A DNA stretch of 64,000 nt from Tritonibacter litoralis (GTDB taxonomy: Bacteria > Pseudomonadota > Alphaproteobacteria > Rhodobacterales > Rhodobacteraceae), in contig NZ_WIBF01000013.1 in the NCBI RefSeq assembly GCF_009496005.1, forward strand, positions 79,900 to 143,899, in the 5' to 3' direction. The position numbers and the translations under genes were made by a program. The notes under the pieces are model-generated. The model made no database searches and had not been told where the DNA came from. It saw only the letters and a list, made by a program, of their open reading frames with translations. Shown piece after piece: positions 9,771-16,705 of the stretch. How positions within the stretch are numbered: position 1 is the stretch's first letter; every line of letters begins with the position of its first letter.

Positions 9771-10348
9771 GTGTTGAGATTGCGGCGCTGTCCGGAGATG
9801 CGCTGGTGGCCGCTCTGCCGGACCTGGCGCGTTTGCGGATCGCCGTATTTCGGGATTTCCCCTATCTCTATGACGGTTCTTTGGAGTACGAACAGTCGTA
9901 TCTGAAGTCCTATCACGACAATTCAAAGGCCGTTCTGGTGGCGGCCATCGACGCAGGCACAATTGTGGGCGCTGCAACCGGAATGCCGCTGGCGGATCAC
10001 GGGGATGCAGGACAGTTGCACGGGTTGGCGCAGCCCATTGAACACGTGTTTTACTGCGCCGAAAGCGTTCTGCTACCCGAATATCGCGGTCAGGGGATCG
10101 GCCATGCGTTTTTTGACAAACGCGAAGCTTTTGCCCGGCAGCTGGGTTTTAAAACCAGTGCCTTTTGTGGTGTGATCCGGGCTGCGGATCATCCAATGCG
10201 CCCCGCAGACTACCGACCGCTGGACAGCTTTTGGCACAAGCGTGGCTATGCCCCTTTGCCAGGTGTTCTGGCGCGGTTCACCTGGACAGACGTCGGGGAC
10301 GCCGCGCAGACGACAAAAGACCTGCAATTCTGGTCACGCGCCCTTTGA
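9767..10348 (+). CDS. GNAT family N-acetyltransferase
   Basis: Probable acetyl-CoA-dependent N-acetyltransferase of 193 aa. The acetyl-CoA binding motif is visible as SVLLPEYRGQGIGHAFFDKR (the RGQGIG loop), preceded by a strand with HVFYCAES. The target is unknown. The ATG at 9767 overlaps the previous stop, and the next gene, a carbon-nitrogen hydrolase, begins 22 bases after the stop. The acetyltransferase-hydrolase pair suggests processing of one amide-containing metabolite, which is inference. Confidence 0.8.
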   Translation: MSVEIAALSGDALVAALPDLARLRIAVFRDFPYLYDGSLEYEQSYLKSYHDNSKAVLVAAIDAGTIVGAATGMPLADHGDAGQLHGLAQPIEHVFYCAESVLLPEYRGQGIGHAFFDKREAFARQLGFKTSAFCGVIRAADHPMRPADYRPLDSFWHKRGYAPLPGVLARFTWTDVGDAAQTTKDLQFWSRAL

Positions 10349-10370
10349 TGCCCAATTATGGGAGACGCTT

Positions 10371-11249
10371 ATGAAAATCGCCACCGCCGCTTATCCGCTC
10401 GATTGGCTGGACAGCTGGTCCCAGTATGAGGACAAAATCGCCACCTGGGTCCGCGATGGGGCCGCGCAGGGCGCGGATTTATTGGTGTTCCCGGAATATG
10501 GCGCGATGGAGCTGTCGACCCTTGCAGGGCGTGCGGTTGCAAGTGATCTGGAGGGGTCGATTTACGCCACCTCTGACCGGATGGAGGATGCCAACACGCT
10601 CCACGCCAAACTGGCGGCAGAGTACAATGTCCACATCCTGGGGGCGTCGGCGCCGGTTGCGGCGGGTTTTGCACGTCCAGTGAACCGCGCCATGTTCTTT
10701 GCCCCCAATGGTCAGTCTGATCACCAGGACAAGCAAATCATGACCCGGTTTGAGCGCGAGGATTGGGATATCCTACCCGGTGACGGATTGCGTCTGTTTG
10801 ACACTGCCATAGGGAAGATCGGGGTTTTGATCTGTTATGACAGCGAATTCCCGCTGTTGGGGCGTGCCTTGTCCGAGGCGGATGTGATTCTTGTGCCCTC
10901 GTGCACGGAAGGGATTGCGGGATACAGCCGCGTGCGGATCGGTGCGATGGCCCGCGCCCTGGAAGGGCAATGTGTTACCGCCATGGCGTCATTGGTTGGG
11001 ACGGTCGACTGGTCCGAGGCGGTAGACGTAAACACTGGCATGGGCGGTATATTTGGTCCCCCAGATCATGGGTTTCCCGGCACCGGTGTACTGGCTGAGG
11101 GGCGGATGAATCACGCTGGCTGGACTTTTGCCGAGGTCGACCTGGATGCGATTGCCAATGTGCGCGCGGATGGCGGAGTTCTGAACCGCCTGCATTGGCA
11201 AGAACAGGCGGCACGCGTGAAAATGACCGCAAAATCCAGCTTGTCGTGA
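10371..11249 (+). CDS. Carbon-nitrogen hydrolase (nitrilase superfamily)
   Basis: Amidase- or nitrilase-type hydrolase of 292 aa. The catalytic triad of the superfamily is visible: Glu in LLVFPEYGAMEL, Lys in QDKQIMTRFERED and Cys in GVLICYDSEFPLLGRAL. The ATG at 10371 has a GGGAGACG ribosome site; the open frame continues upstream only because it overlaps the acetyltransferase gene in another frame. It is the last gene of the group that starts at UPF0262. The substrate cannot be assigned. Confidence 0.85.
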   Translation: MKIATAAYPLDWLDSWSQYEDKIATWVRDGAAQGADLLVFPEYGAMELSTLAGRAVASDLEGSIYATSDRMEDANTLHAKLAAEYNVHILGASAPVAAGFARPVNRAMFFAPNGQSDHQDKQIMTRFEREDWDILPGDGLRLFDTAIGKIGVLICYDSEFPLLGRALSEADVILVPSCTEGIAGYSRVRIGAMARALEGQCVTAMASLVGTVDWSEAVDVNTGMGGIFGPPDHGFPGTGVLAEGRMNHAGWTFAEVDLDAIANVRADGGVLNRLHWQEQAARVKMTAKSSLS

Positions 11250-11335
11250 TTGCGCCCTTGAAAAAAGGGTGAAAAGCCCTCATTTAAGCGCACGTCCCGT
11301 GTTTTGTGTGGGACCTAACTAATAATGGAGAGACC

Positions 11336-11554
11336 ATGGCCAAGGAAGATACGCTCGAATTTCCCGGTGTCGTGAAGGAACTCCTGCCCAATGCGACGTT
11401 TCGGGTCGAGCTGGAAAACGGCCATGAGATCATCGCACATACGGCAGGCAAGATGCGCAAAAACCGCATCCGTGTTCTGGCTGGCGACAAGGTACAGGTG
11501 GAAATGACCCCCTATGACCTGACAAAGGGTCGGATCAACTATCGCTTTAAGTAA
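11336..11554 (+). CDS. infA: Translation initiation factor IF-1
   Basis: Ribosomal initiation factor of 72 aa, a single S1-like OB fold that binds the A site of the 30S subunit. The sequence starts [20 protein letters not shown] and ends with [12 protein letters not shown], both near invariant in bacteria. The ATG at 11336 has a GGAGAG site; an upstream in-frame start at 11306 adds non-conserved residues. A strong terminator lies 23 bases after the stop, so it is probably transcribed alone. Confidence 0.97.
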   Translation: MAKEDTLEFPGVVKELLPNATFRVELENGHEIIAHTAGKMRKNRIRVLAGDKVQVEMTPYDLTKGRINYRFK

Positions 11555-11577
11555 GCAGGATCCGTAAAAGACGTTCA

Positions 11578-11604
11578 AAGCCCGGCCTGTGCCGGGCTTT
11601 TGTT
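11578..11604 (+). terminator. Rho-independent terminator after infA
   Basis: The stem AAAGCCCGG / CCGGGCTTT with loop CCTGTG (11578-11601) is followed by TGTTTTTG. It lies directly after infA and before maf. Confidence 0.9.
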
Positions 11605-11653
11605 TTTGCACACACCCGCGTATCACCGGTGTGACGAGACTTTAGAGGTTAAA

Positions 11654-12238
11654 ATGGCGTTCATTCTTGGATCGGGCAGCCCGCGGAGATTGGAGTTGAT
11701 ACGGCAATTGGGCATTGAACCCGATGCCGTGCGCCCGCCGGATGTGGATGAAACCCCGCTGAAAGGGGAGCAACCGCGCCCTTATTGCGCCCGCGTGACC
11801 CGCGCCAAGGTCGAAGCCGTGGAGGCACGCGCCGAGGATGTGGTGTTATGCGCCGACACCACCGTTGCCCTGGGGCGCCGGATTATGGGCAAACCCGAAG
11901 ACGCCGGTCAGGCTGCGGAGTTTCTGATGGCCTTGTCCGGGCGGCGTCACCGAGTGATTACCGCTGTGGCCGTACGCAAAGGGGATCAGATCCTGACCAC
12001 CGAAGTGGTGAGCCAGGTCAAAATGAAGCGCCTGTCGGATGAAGAGCTGAACGCCTATCTCCTCAGCAATGATTGGCAGGGCAAGGCGGGTGGCTATGCC
12101 ATCCAAGGGCCCGCAGGTGCTTTCATCCCATGGATCAGCGGATCCTTTACCGGCATTGTCGGTCTGCCATTGGCGGAAACAGCAAATCTACTGCGCGCCG
12201 TTGGCCTGCGCATTTTACAACAGGAGGCCGCCGAATGA
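11654..12238 (+). CDS. Maf family nucleotide pyrophosphatase
   Basis: Cytoplasmic house-cleaning enzyme of 194 aa that hydrolyses non-canonical or modified nucleoside triphosphates. The family motifs are seen as [15 protein letters not shown] at the start (the SPRR motif), [12 protein letters not shown] in the middle and [20 protein letters not shown] towards the end. The ATG at 11654 follows a GAGGTT site. Its stop overlaps the start of the RNase E/G gene (ATGA), which indicates coupling. Confidence 0.93.
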   Translation: MAFILGSGSPRRLELIRQLGIEPDAVRPPDVDETPLKGEQPRPYCARVTRAKVEAVEARAEDVVLCADTTVALGRRIMGKPEDAGQAAEFLMALSGRRHRVITAVAVRKGDQILTTEVVSQVKMKRLSDEELNAYLLSNDWQGKAGGYAIQGPAGAFIPWISGSFTGIVGLPLAETANLLRAVGLRILQQEAAE

Positions 12239-13257
12239 AGGGGCGTACCGTAGTTCTGGACCACCTCAACGACCGCGAGGCGGCGGCATTGATCGTCGAC
12301 GGGGTGCTTGAAGATTTCTTGATCGAAGGCGATGCTCCAACGCCGGGTACCATTTATCGCGCCCGTGCAGACCGTCCTGTAAAAGGGCAGGGGGGCATGT
12401 TCCTGACCACGCCTGATGGCCCGGCTTTTCTGCGGCAGGTCAAGGGGTTGGCGCCAGGGCAAATGATGCTGGTGCAGGTCACAGGCTATGCCGAAGAGGG
12501 CAAAGCCATTCCTGTAACCCAAAAGCTATTGTTCAAAAGCCGCTATGCCATCGTGACACCGGATGCGCCGGGGTTGAATATCTCTCGCTCCATCCGCAAC
12601 GAAGATGAACGCGACCGCCTGCTGGAAGTCGCCCATGAATCCACCGGCGATCTCCCCTATGGTCTGATCCTGCGCTCCGCCTGCGCGGGGGCTGATGTGG
12701 AGGACATTGCCGAAGATATCGTTGCCATGTGCAATCTGGCCGAACAGGTGCTGAACGATGACGGCGACACCCCGGAAGTTCTGAGCGAGGGCGATGGCCC
12801 GCATCTTTTGGCCTGGCGCGATTGGGTTGAGCCCGCATCCATCGAAAGCACCAAAGGTGGGTTTGAACGCCACGGGGTGCTGGATGCGCTGGATGTGGCG
12901 CAAGACATTCGCGAGCCGCTGTCAGGTGGCGCATTCCTTTATGTGGAGCCCACACGCGCTTTTGTGGCCGTTGATGTGAACACCGGCAGCGACACCTCAC
13001 TGGCCGCCGGGATCAAAGCCAATATGGCCTGTGCCAAACAGCTGCCTCGGGTTTTGCGTGTGCGCGGTCTTGGCGGTCAAATCATCCTAGATCTTGCGCC
13101 CATGCCCAAAAAGGACCGCCGCGCCTTTGAAAGCGCGCTGCGCGCCAGCCTGAAAGCTGACAGCGAAGAGACTACAATGCTGGGATGGACCAACCTTGGC
13201 CATTTTGAATTGCAGCGCAAACGTGGGCGGATTTCGTTGACTGAGGCCCTGGCATGA
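12235..13257 (+). CDS. Short ribonuclease E/G family protein
   Basis: Endoribonuclease-type protein of 340 aa. The catalytic core has the two metal-binding Asp positions of RNase E/G, in [13 protein letters not shown] and [20 protein letters not shown], and ends with [15 protein letters not shown]. It is shorter than the usual 480-plus residues: the zinc-link region that holds the tetramer together is absent, as is an RNase E-type scaffold. This short form is common next to maf and yacG in Rhodobacterales. The start overlaps the maf stop, and its stop overlaps yacG. Confidence 0.85.
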   Translation: MKGRTVVLDHLNDREAAALIVDGVLEDFLIEGDAPTPGTIYRARADRPVKGQGGMFLTTPDGPAFLRQVKGLAPGQMMLVQVTGYAEEGKAIPVTQKLLFKSRYAIVTPDAPGLNISRSIRNEDERDRLLEVAHESTGDLPYGLILRSACAGADVEDIAEDIVAMCNLAEQVLNDDGDTPEVLSEGDGPHLLAWRDWVEPASIESTKGGFERHGVLDALDVAQDIREPLSGGAFLYVEPTRAFVAVDVNTGSDTSLAAGIKANMACAKQLPRVLRVRGLGGQIILDLAPMPKKDRRAFESALRASLKADSEETTMLGWTNLGHFELQRKRGRISLTEALA

Positions 13258-13448
13258 GCTGCCCGATCTGCGCTGAACCCACAGTCCCGGCCTTTCGCCC
13301 GTTTTGCTCGAAACGCTGCGCCGATATTGATCTCGGAAAATGGATGAACGGGGCCTATGCGGTCCCCAGCCAAGACCCAGAGGACCTGTTGAACCTCGAC
13401 GAAGCCCTAGAAAACGCAGAAAAAACATCGCCTACAAAACAAAGTTGA
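13254..13448 (+). CDS. yacG: DNA gyrase inhibitor YacG
   Basis: Small zinc protein of 64 aa known in its family to bind and inhibit DNA gyrase. Zinc ligands are Cys3-x2-Cys6 and Cys18-x3-Cys22 ([19 protein letters not shown]), the normal YacG pattern. The C-terminal third is acidic. It overlaps the RNase gene by four bases and ends the maf operon just before tRNA-Phe. Confidence 0.92.
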   Translation: MSCPICAEPTVPAFRPFCSKRCADIDLGKWMNGAYAVPSQDPEDLLNLDEALENAEKTSPTKQS

Positions 13449-13526
13449 AAAACTTGCAAAATCCCTCTGGACACTCCCGGCGGGACGGCATAGAACGCCT
13501 CCACCCAAGGCGAGACGCCTTCCCGT

Positions 13527-13601
13527 GCCCGGGTAGCTCAGGGGTAGAGCAGTGGATTGAAAATCCTCGTGTCGGTGGTTCGATTCCGCCCCCGGGCACC
13601 A
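13527..13601 (+). tRNA. tRNA-Phe(GAA), probable integration site
   Basis: The acceptor stem GCCCGGG pairs with CCCGGGC; the D arm is TAGCTCAGGGGTAGAGC, the anticodon loop TTGAAAA carries GAA, the T arm is GGTGGTTCGATTCCGCC, and the CCA end is encoded. A tyrosine recombinase gene starts 98 bases after it, which makes the 3' half of this tRNA the likely attachment site. I found no second copy of the 3' end in the window. Confidence 0.97.
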
Positions 13602-13699
13602 TAATATATTGATTTCAATTATTATTTTTCTCCGTTGGTAGATTTCATCAGCGGTTCTAAAAGTTACACACAGTTATACACTCAATTTAAGTTCCTGAT

Positions 13700-14881
13700 T
13701 TGCCGAAAGATTCAAAAAACAAAATCCTCAAAATCAAACCCCTCCGCAAAGGCCTGTCGATCTATAAAACGGCCCGTAGTCCCTATTGGTATGTGCGGCT
13801 GAGAGACCCCATTGCTCGCGCCTATGTGGTGCGTTCAACCAAAGAGACCAGCCGGATTGAGGCGATTGATGCAGCGGGCGAGTTTGCCGACAGTTATCAT
13901 AGCCAAGCCAACAGCGATCATGCCCGGAAGAAGTCCACCAGCTTTGAGCACTATGCCAAGAAGCTGATGGACCTTCAGAAGGGAGCGTCGAAGTGGTCCG
14001 ATGGGGACAATATGCTGCTGATGCGGGCCAATGATGGGCTGATTGTCTATTTTGGCAAATATGATGTGACCAAGATCAACACTGGTATGGTTCGCGATTA
14101 CCTGATCCATTTGGATGGCAATCGTCCCAAACGGTTGGCGGAATCGACCAAAGCGAAACATACGATCATCATGCGCAAGGTGCTGGCGCTGGCGGTGGAA
14201 GATGGCGTGTTAAATGTGCTGCCGGTCATGCCGAAGCAAAAGACCGTTGATACGCCCCGGCATACGTTTACCGACAAAGAGTACAAGTTGTTTAAAGAGG
14301 TTGCGCAGAGATGTGCAAATCGCGGCGACAAGGTGCGCGGTGTCAGAGTGAAGCGGGAACATGTGATGATGTTCATGTTTTGCGTGCACTCCTTCCTGAG
14401 GCCGACAGAAGGAGAGCTGTTTGGCCTGAAGCACGGGGATATTCAGGTCAAAGGCGATCCGACGCATCTGGAGTTGAATGTGCGGGGCGGCAAAACCGGT
14501 GCCCGCGTCAGCGTGACGATGCCAATTGCGGTGCCTTTTTACACTGACCTCAAAGACCCGTTTAAGGGCATCCGCTATCCCGCTGATGAATACGTGTGGA
14601 TGCCTGAATACCCAAACCGTCGCACAGCGATCAATACGGCCCGGCGTATCTTCAACCACATCCTGAAGGAAGCAGGGCTTGCGGACGGGGATCGCAAACT
14701 GTCTCCTTATTCGCTACGCCACTATGCTATCCAGGCCCGGCTGCGGGAGTCCAAAGGTAAGGTGAACCTTCATACGTTGGCCAAAAATGCAGGCACTTCG
14801 GTGGATCAGCTAGAGCGGTTTTATCTGAAGAAGATGGCCCCCTCAAAAGAGCTGATTGAGAACCTTCAGATCGTCGGCTGA
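13700..14881 (+). CDS. Tyrosine recombinase (integrase of the piPolB element)
   Basis: Site-specific integrase of 393 aa that starts with TTG at 13700. An N-terminal arm-binding and SAM-like core-binding part is followed by a catalytic domain with Arg234 (HSFLRPTEGEL), Lys265 (RGGKTGARV), Arg340-His341 (LSPYSLRHYAI; the usual first His is a Ser here) and the nucleophile Tyr375 (LERFYLKKM). Its place right after tRNA-Phe, pointing into the element, is the classic arrangement for an integrative element that uses the tRNA as attachment site. It probably integrates and excises the DNA polymerase element that follows. Confidence 0.9.
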   Translation: MPKDSKNKILKIKPLRKGLSIYKTARSPYWYVRLRDPIARAYVVRSTKETSRIEAIDAAGEFADSYHSQANSDHARKKSTSFEHYAKKLMDLQKGASKWSDGDNMLLMRANDGLIVYFGKYDVTKINTGMVRDYLIHLDGNRPKRLAESTKAKHTIIMRKVLALAVEDGVLNVLPVMPKQKTVDTPRHTFTDKEYKLFKEVAQRCANRGDKVRGVRVKREHVMMFMFCVHSFLRPTEGELFGLKHGDIQVKGDPTHLELNVRGGKTGARVSVTMPIAVPFYTDLKDPFKGIRYPADEYVWMPEYPNRRTAINTARRIFNHILKEAGLADGDRKLSPYSLRHYAIQARLRESKGKVNLHTLAKNAGTSVDQLERFYLKKMAPSKELIENLQIVG

Positions 14882-14946
14882 CGGAGCGGGTTGTCTGCAA
14901 AGCGCGTCTTGGGGGAGGGCGCAAGGGACATCACAGGAGAAGCGAT

Positions 14947-15315
14947 ATGTCCCTTAGTAAAGAATTTGATCTGTCCGCCATTGCCAAACCCAAGTCCTTG
15001 TCGGCCAGCCATCTGCGCCGTCAGAAGTTCATAGCTGCGATTGAGAAGCAATTGGCAGCAGCCCGCGTAGGCGATGCGCTGCCAAAGGCGTCCAGTTGGG
15101 CATGGCAGTCTGAAGCCGGAGAATGGTTCCTCTCCCCCCGGTATGGGCGAGCGGCGCTTGAGCTTGCGGATGGTATGGCAACAATCAAATGCGGTGACGC
15201 CAAGGGCGTTGTCCAATCCCTCCAGAAGCTCAAATCCTTGGCTCAAGATGGTCAGTTGGATGAGGTTTTGGAGGCGGCTGCTTTGGCGATCCGTAGTCGT
15301 TTTGCCAAGGCTTAA
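14947..15315 (+). CDS. Small protein, DUF6641-like
   Basis: Protein of 122 aa that resembles the DUF6641 family in outline: LRRQKFIAAIEKQLAAARVG near the start, then WFLSPRYGRAALELADGMAT and a helical C-terminal part (VVQSLQKLKSLAQDGQLDEV). Such proteins occur in plasmids and integrative elements; their function is unknown. The ATG at 14947 has a good AGGAGAAG ribosome site. It lies between the integrase and the polymerase on the same strand, so it probably belongs to the element's own functions, for example control of excision or copy number, which is inference. Confidence 0.5.
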   Translation: MSLSKEFDLSAIAKPKSLSASHLRRQKFIAAIEKQLAAARVGDALPKASSWAWQSEAGEWFLSPRYGRAALELADGMATIKCGDAKGVVQSLQKLKSLAQDGQLDEVLEAAALAIRSRFAKA

Positions 15316-15384
15316 AACAGGGGCCAGCGCTGTCATGGCGATGGCCACACTTGAACACATATACTCATTTGAAAGGTAATTATT

Positions 15385-15801
15385 ATGAATGACTTAGAAG
15401 TAATCCGTTTCCAACCATCGCGTGTCCATGGGTCTCGATCTGACAATCGGTTGGCTTTCCAATGGCTGGCGCGCAATGCTGGCAATCTCAAGGATAAGAA
15501 GGTGATGTTTGAAGGTACTGGGCGGAAACGAGGCCGCTCCATCCATTTTGCTCTCCTTCGGGGGATGACAGAGGCAGAGGTCCAAGCGCTCTATCAGCAA
15601 AAGAAAGCAAACAGCCCCAAAAACAGACTCTTCTTTTGGTCTTACCTGCCAACAGATCCTGATTTGCCCTTTCCAAGACTGATTGATGACTGTCCGGATA
15701 CGTTTGATCGGAACTACCTCGATTGCGTGCTTGGGGGTGTTGGAGAGGTCAAACTTTGGGAAGATATTTTGTTCCCAGCAAGTTTAGAGCTGGAGACTTA
15801 G
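15385..15801 (+). CDS. Hypothetical protein of the piPolB element
   Basis: Protein of 138 aa that I do not recognise. It is soluble, with a mixed helix and strand composition and the stretches NRLAFQWLARNAGNLKDKKV and RSIHFALLRGMTEAEVQALY. The N-terminal part has many basic residues and the C-terminal half is acidic. It follows the DUF6641-like gene by about 70 bases, with the same direction. A hairpin-rich non-coding stretch starts right after its stop codon. Confidence 0.55.
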   Translation: MNDLEVIRFQPSRVHGSRSDNRLAFQWLARNAGNLKDKKVMFEGTGRKRGRSIHFALLRGMTEAEVQALYQQKKANSPKNRLFFWSYLPTDPDLPFPRLIDDCPDTFDRNYLDCVLGGVGEVKLWEDILFPASLELET

Positions 15802-15824
15802 GGCCCTCTAGGTCATCTCCGGAA

Positions 15825-16001
15825 TTTAAACTCAGCCCGCCGGAACCCAACCGGGGCTTTAAATCTCTAGCTTTTGTGCGAAGCACAGTTCACGAAGTGA
15901 ACCCATTGGGTGTCTATAGGAAGATTATAATCAATCTTTATAACAGCTTATATTTGCTTGAGGCTCAATCACTTTGTGATTGAGTACCCCCTTCGGGGGT
16001 A
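15825..16001 (+). ncRNA. Candidate structured RNA: five tandem hairpins
   Basis: Five inverted repeats in 177 bases. (1) 15825-15863, with CCGG/CCGG and AGCC/GGCT arms and TTTAAA at both feet. (2) 15875-15887, TGTGC-GAA-GCACA. (3) 15888-15902, GTTCAC-GAA-GTGAAC, directly abutting (2). (4) 15964-15984, CTCAATCAC-TTT-GTGATTGAG. (5) 15985-16001, TACCCCC-TTC-GGGGGTA, directly abutting (4). The last four are perfect stems with three-base loops. No protein frame fits here. This could be a non-coding RNA, a set of terminators or a replication origin; the strand is assumed from the neighbouring genes. Confidence 0.55.
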
Positions 16002-16578
16002 TGTTTCTGGCGGATAATCTTTTAGTGTTTTTTGGAATTTGGACATACTTCTCCTATCCGTTGAGGAGAAGCATGTGAGATCTGGTGATCTTACAAACCA
16101 TCTACACACGATTACCTGAAGGGTGCGGCTGGCGGTTATCCGGTCTCAGCCTACGTGCTGCTTACACGGCGGACCGATATGCGTGCGTCCTGTAGATGGC
16201 AATTTGACACGCTCGGCGACGGCACTTCCCCGTCTCGTGATGACAATTGTTTGCTCTTGCTCTCTTTGGGGGCTTTCATCTTTCCCCCGCTTTCGCTGTC
16301 TCCTAACCCTACTATTCTATGACGTTATGTCTGCTGGCCGTTGTAACTTTGGCTCTGCACCGTCCGGTGGAAATTCCCTTCTGATTGCATAACGCTTCGG
16401 GCTGATTATGATTTTGGTTTGTATCGCGTTCCTGATACAAGAGAGTTGCGAGCTGTATTTGTATGTTTGTATATGTATAGTATATTGTTTTATATGGTTT
16501 ATTTATAGGTCGGTGCTTGGGGAGCTCTGGCGATGTCACATGTTTTATTTGAACTTTTTTGGCCCATTTAAGGATCAT
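16002..16578 (+). other. Non-coding, hairpin-rich stretch upstream of the DNA polymerase
   Basis: No convincing gene. More inverted repeats are present: CTTCTCC/GGAGAAG (16048-16071); AGATC-TGGT-GATCT (16078-16091); CCATCTACA paired with TGTAGATGG at long range (16098-16106 with 16191-16199), enclosing smaller stems; GGGGG/CCCCC (16268-16288); CATAA/TTATG (16388-16410); TTGTATC-N8-GATACAA (16419-16440). The part at 16440-16510 is AT-rich with TATA-like boxes and may hold the promoter of the polymerase gene. Confidence 0.5.
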
Positions 16579-16630
16579 AAAAATAGTAAAAGTTCTATTT
16601 GGGTGTAGAGCACAAACTTTTACTATTTTT
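16579..16630. repeat. Perfect 16-bp inverted repeat before the polymerase gene
   Basis: AAAAATAGTAAAAGTT (16579-16594) and its exact reverse complement (16615-16630) are separated by 20 bases. The second arm ends in five T residues and the first starts with five A residues, so it can act as a bidirectional terminator or as an operator or origin site. It ends 75 bases before the polymerase start codon. Confidence 0.75.
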
Positions 16631-16705
16631 AACACTCGGCATCCGCTTCAACAGGAACCCTGAAGCTGCGCTCAGCCCATTTTTTGAAGTCTTTTAGGAC
16701 CACCG

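Noticed and set aside
16312..16635. Minus-strand open frame of 107 codons before the polymerase
   Set aside because: It covers the hairpin region and the 16-bp inverted repeat, has low-complexity composition and no ribosome site.
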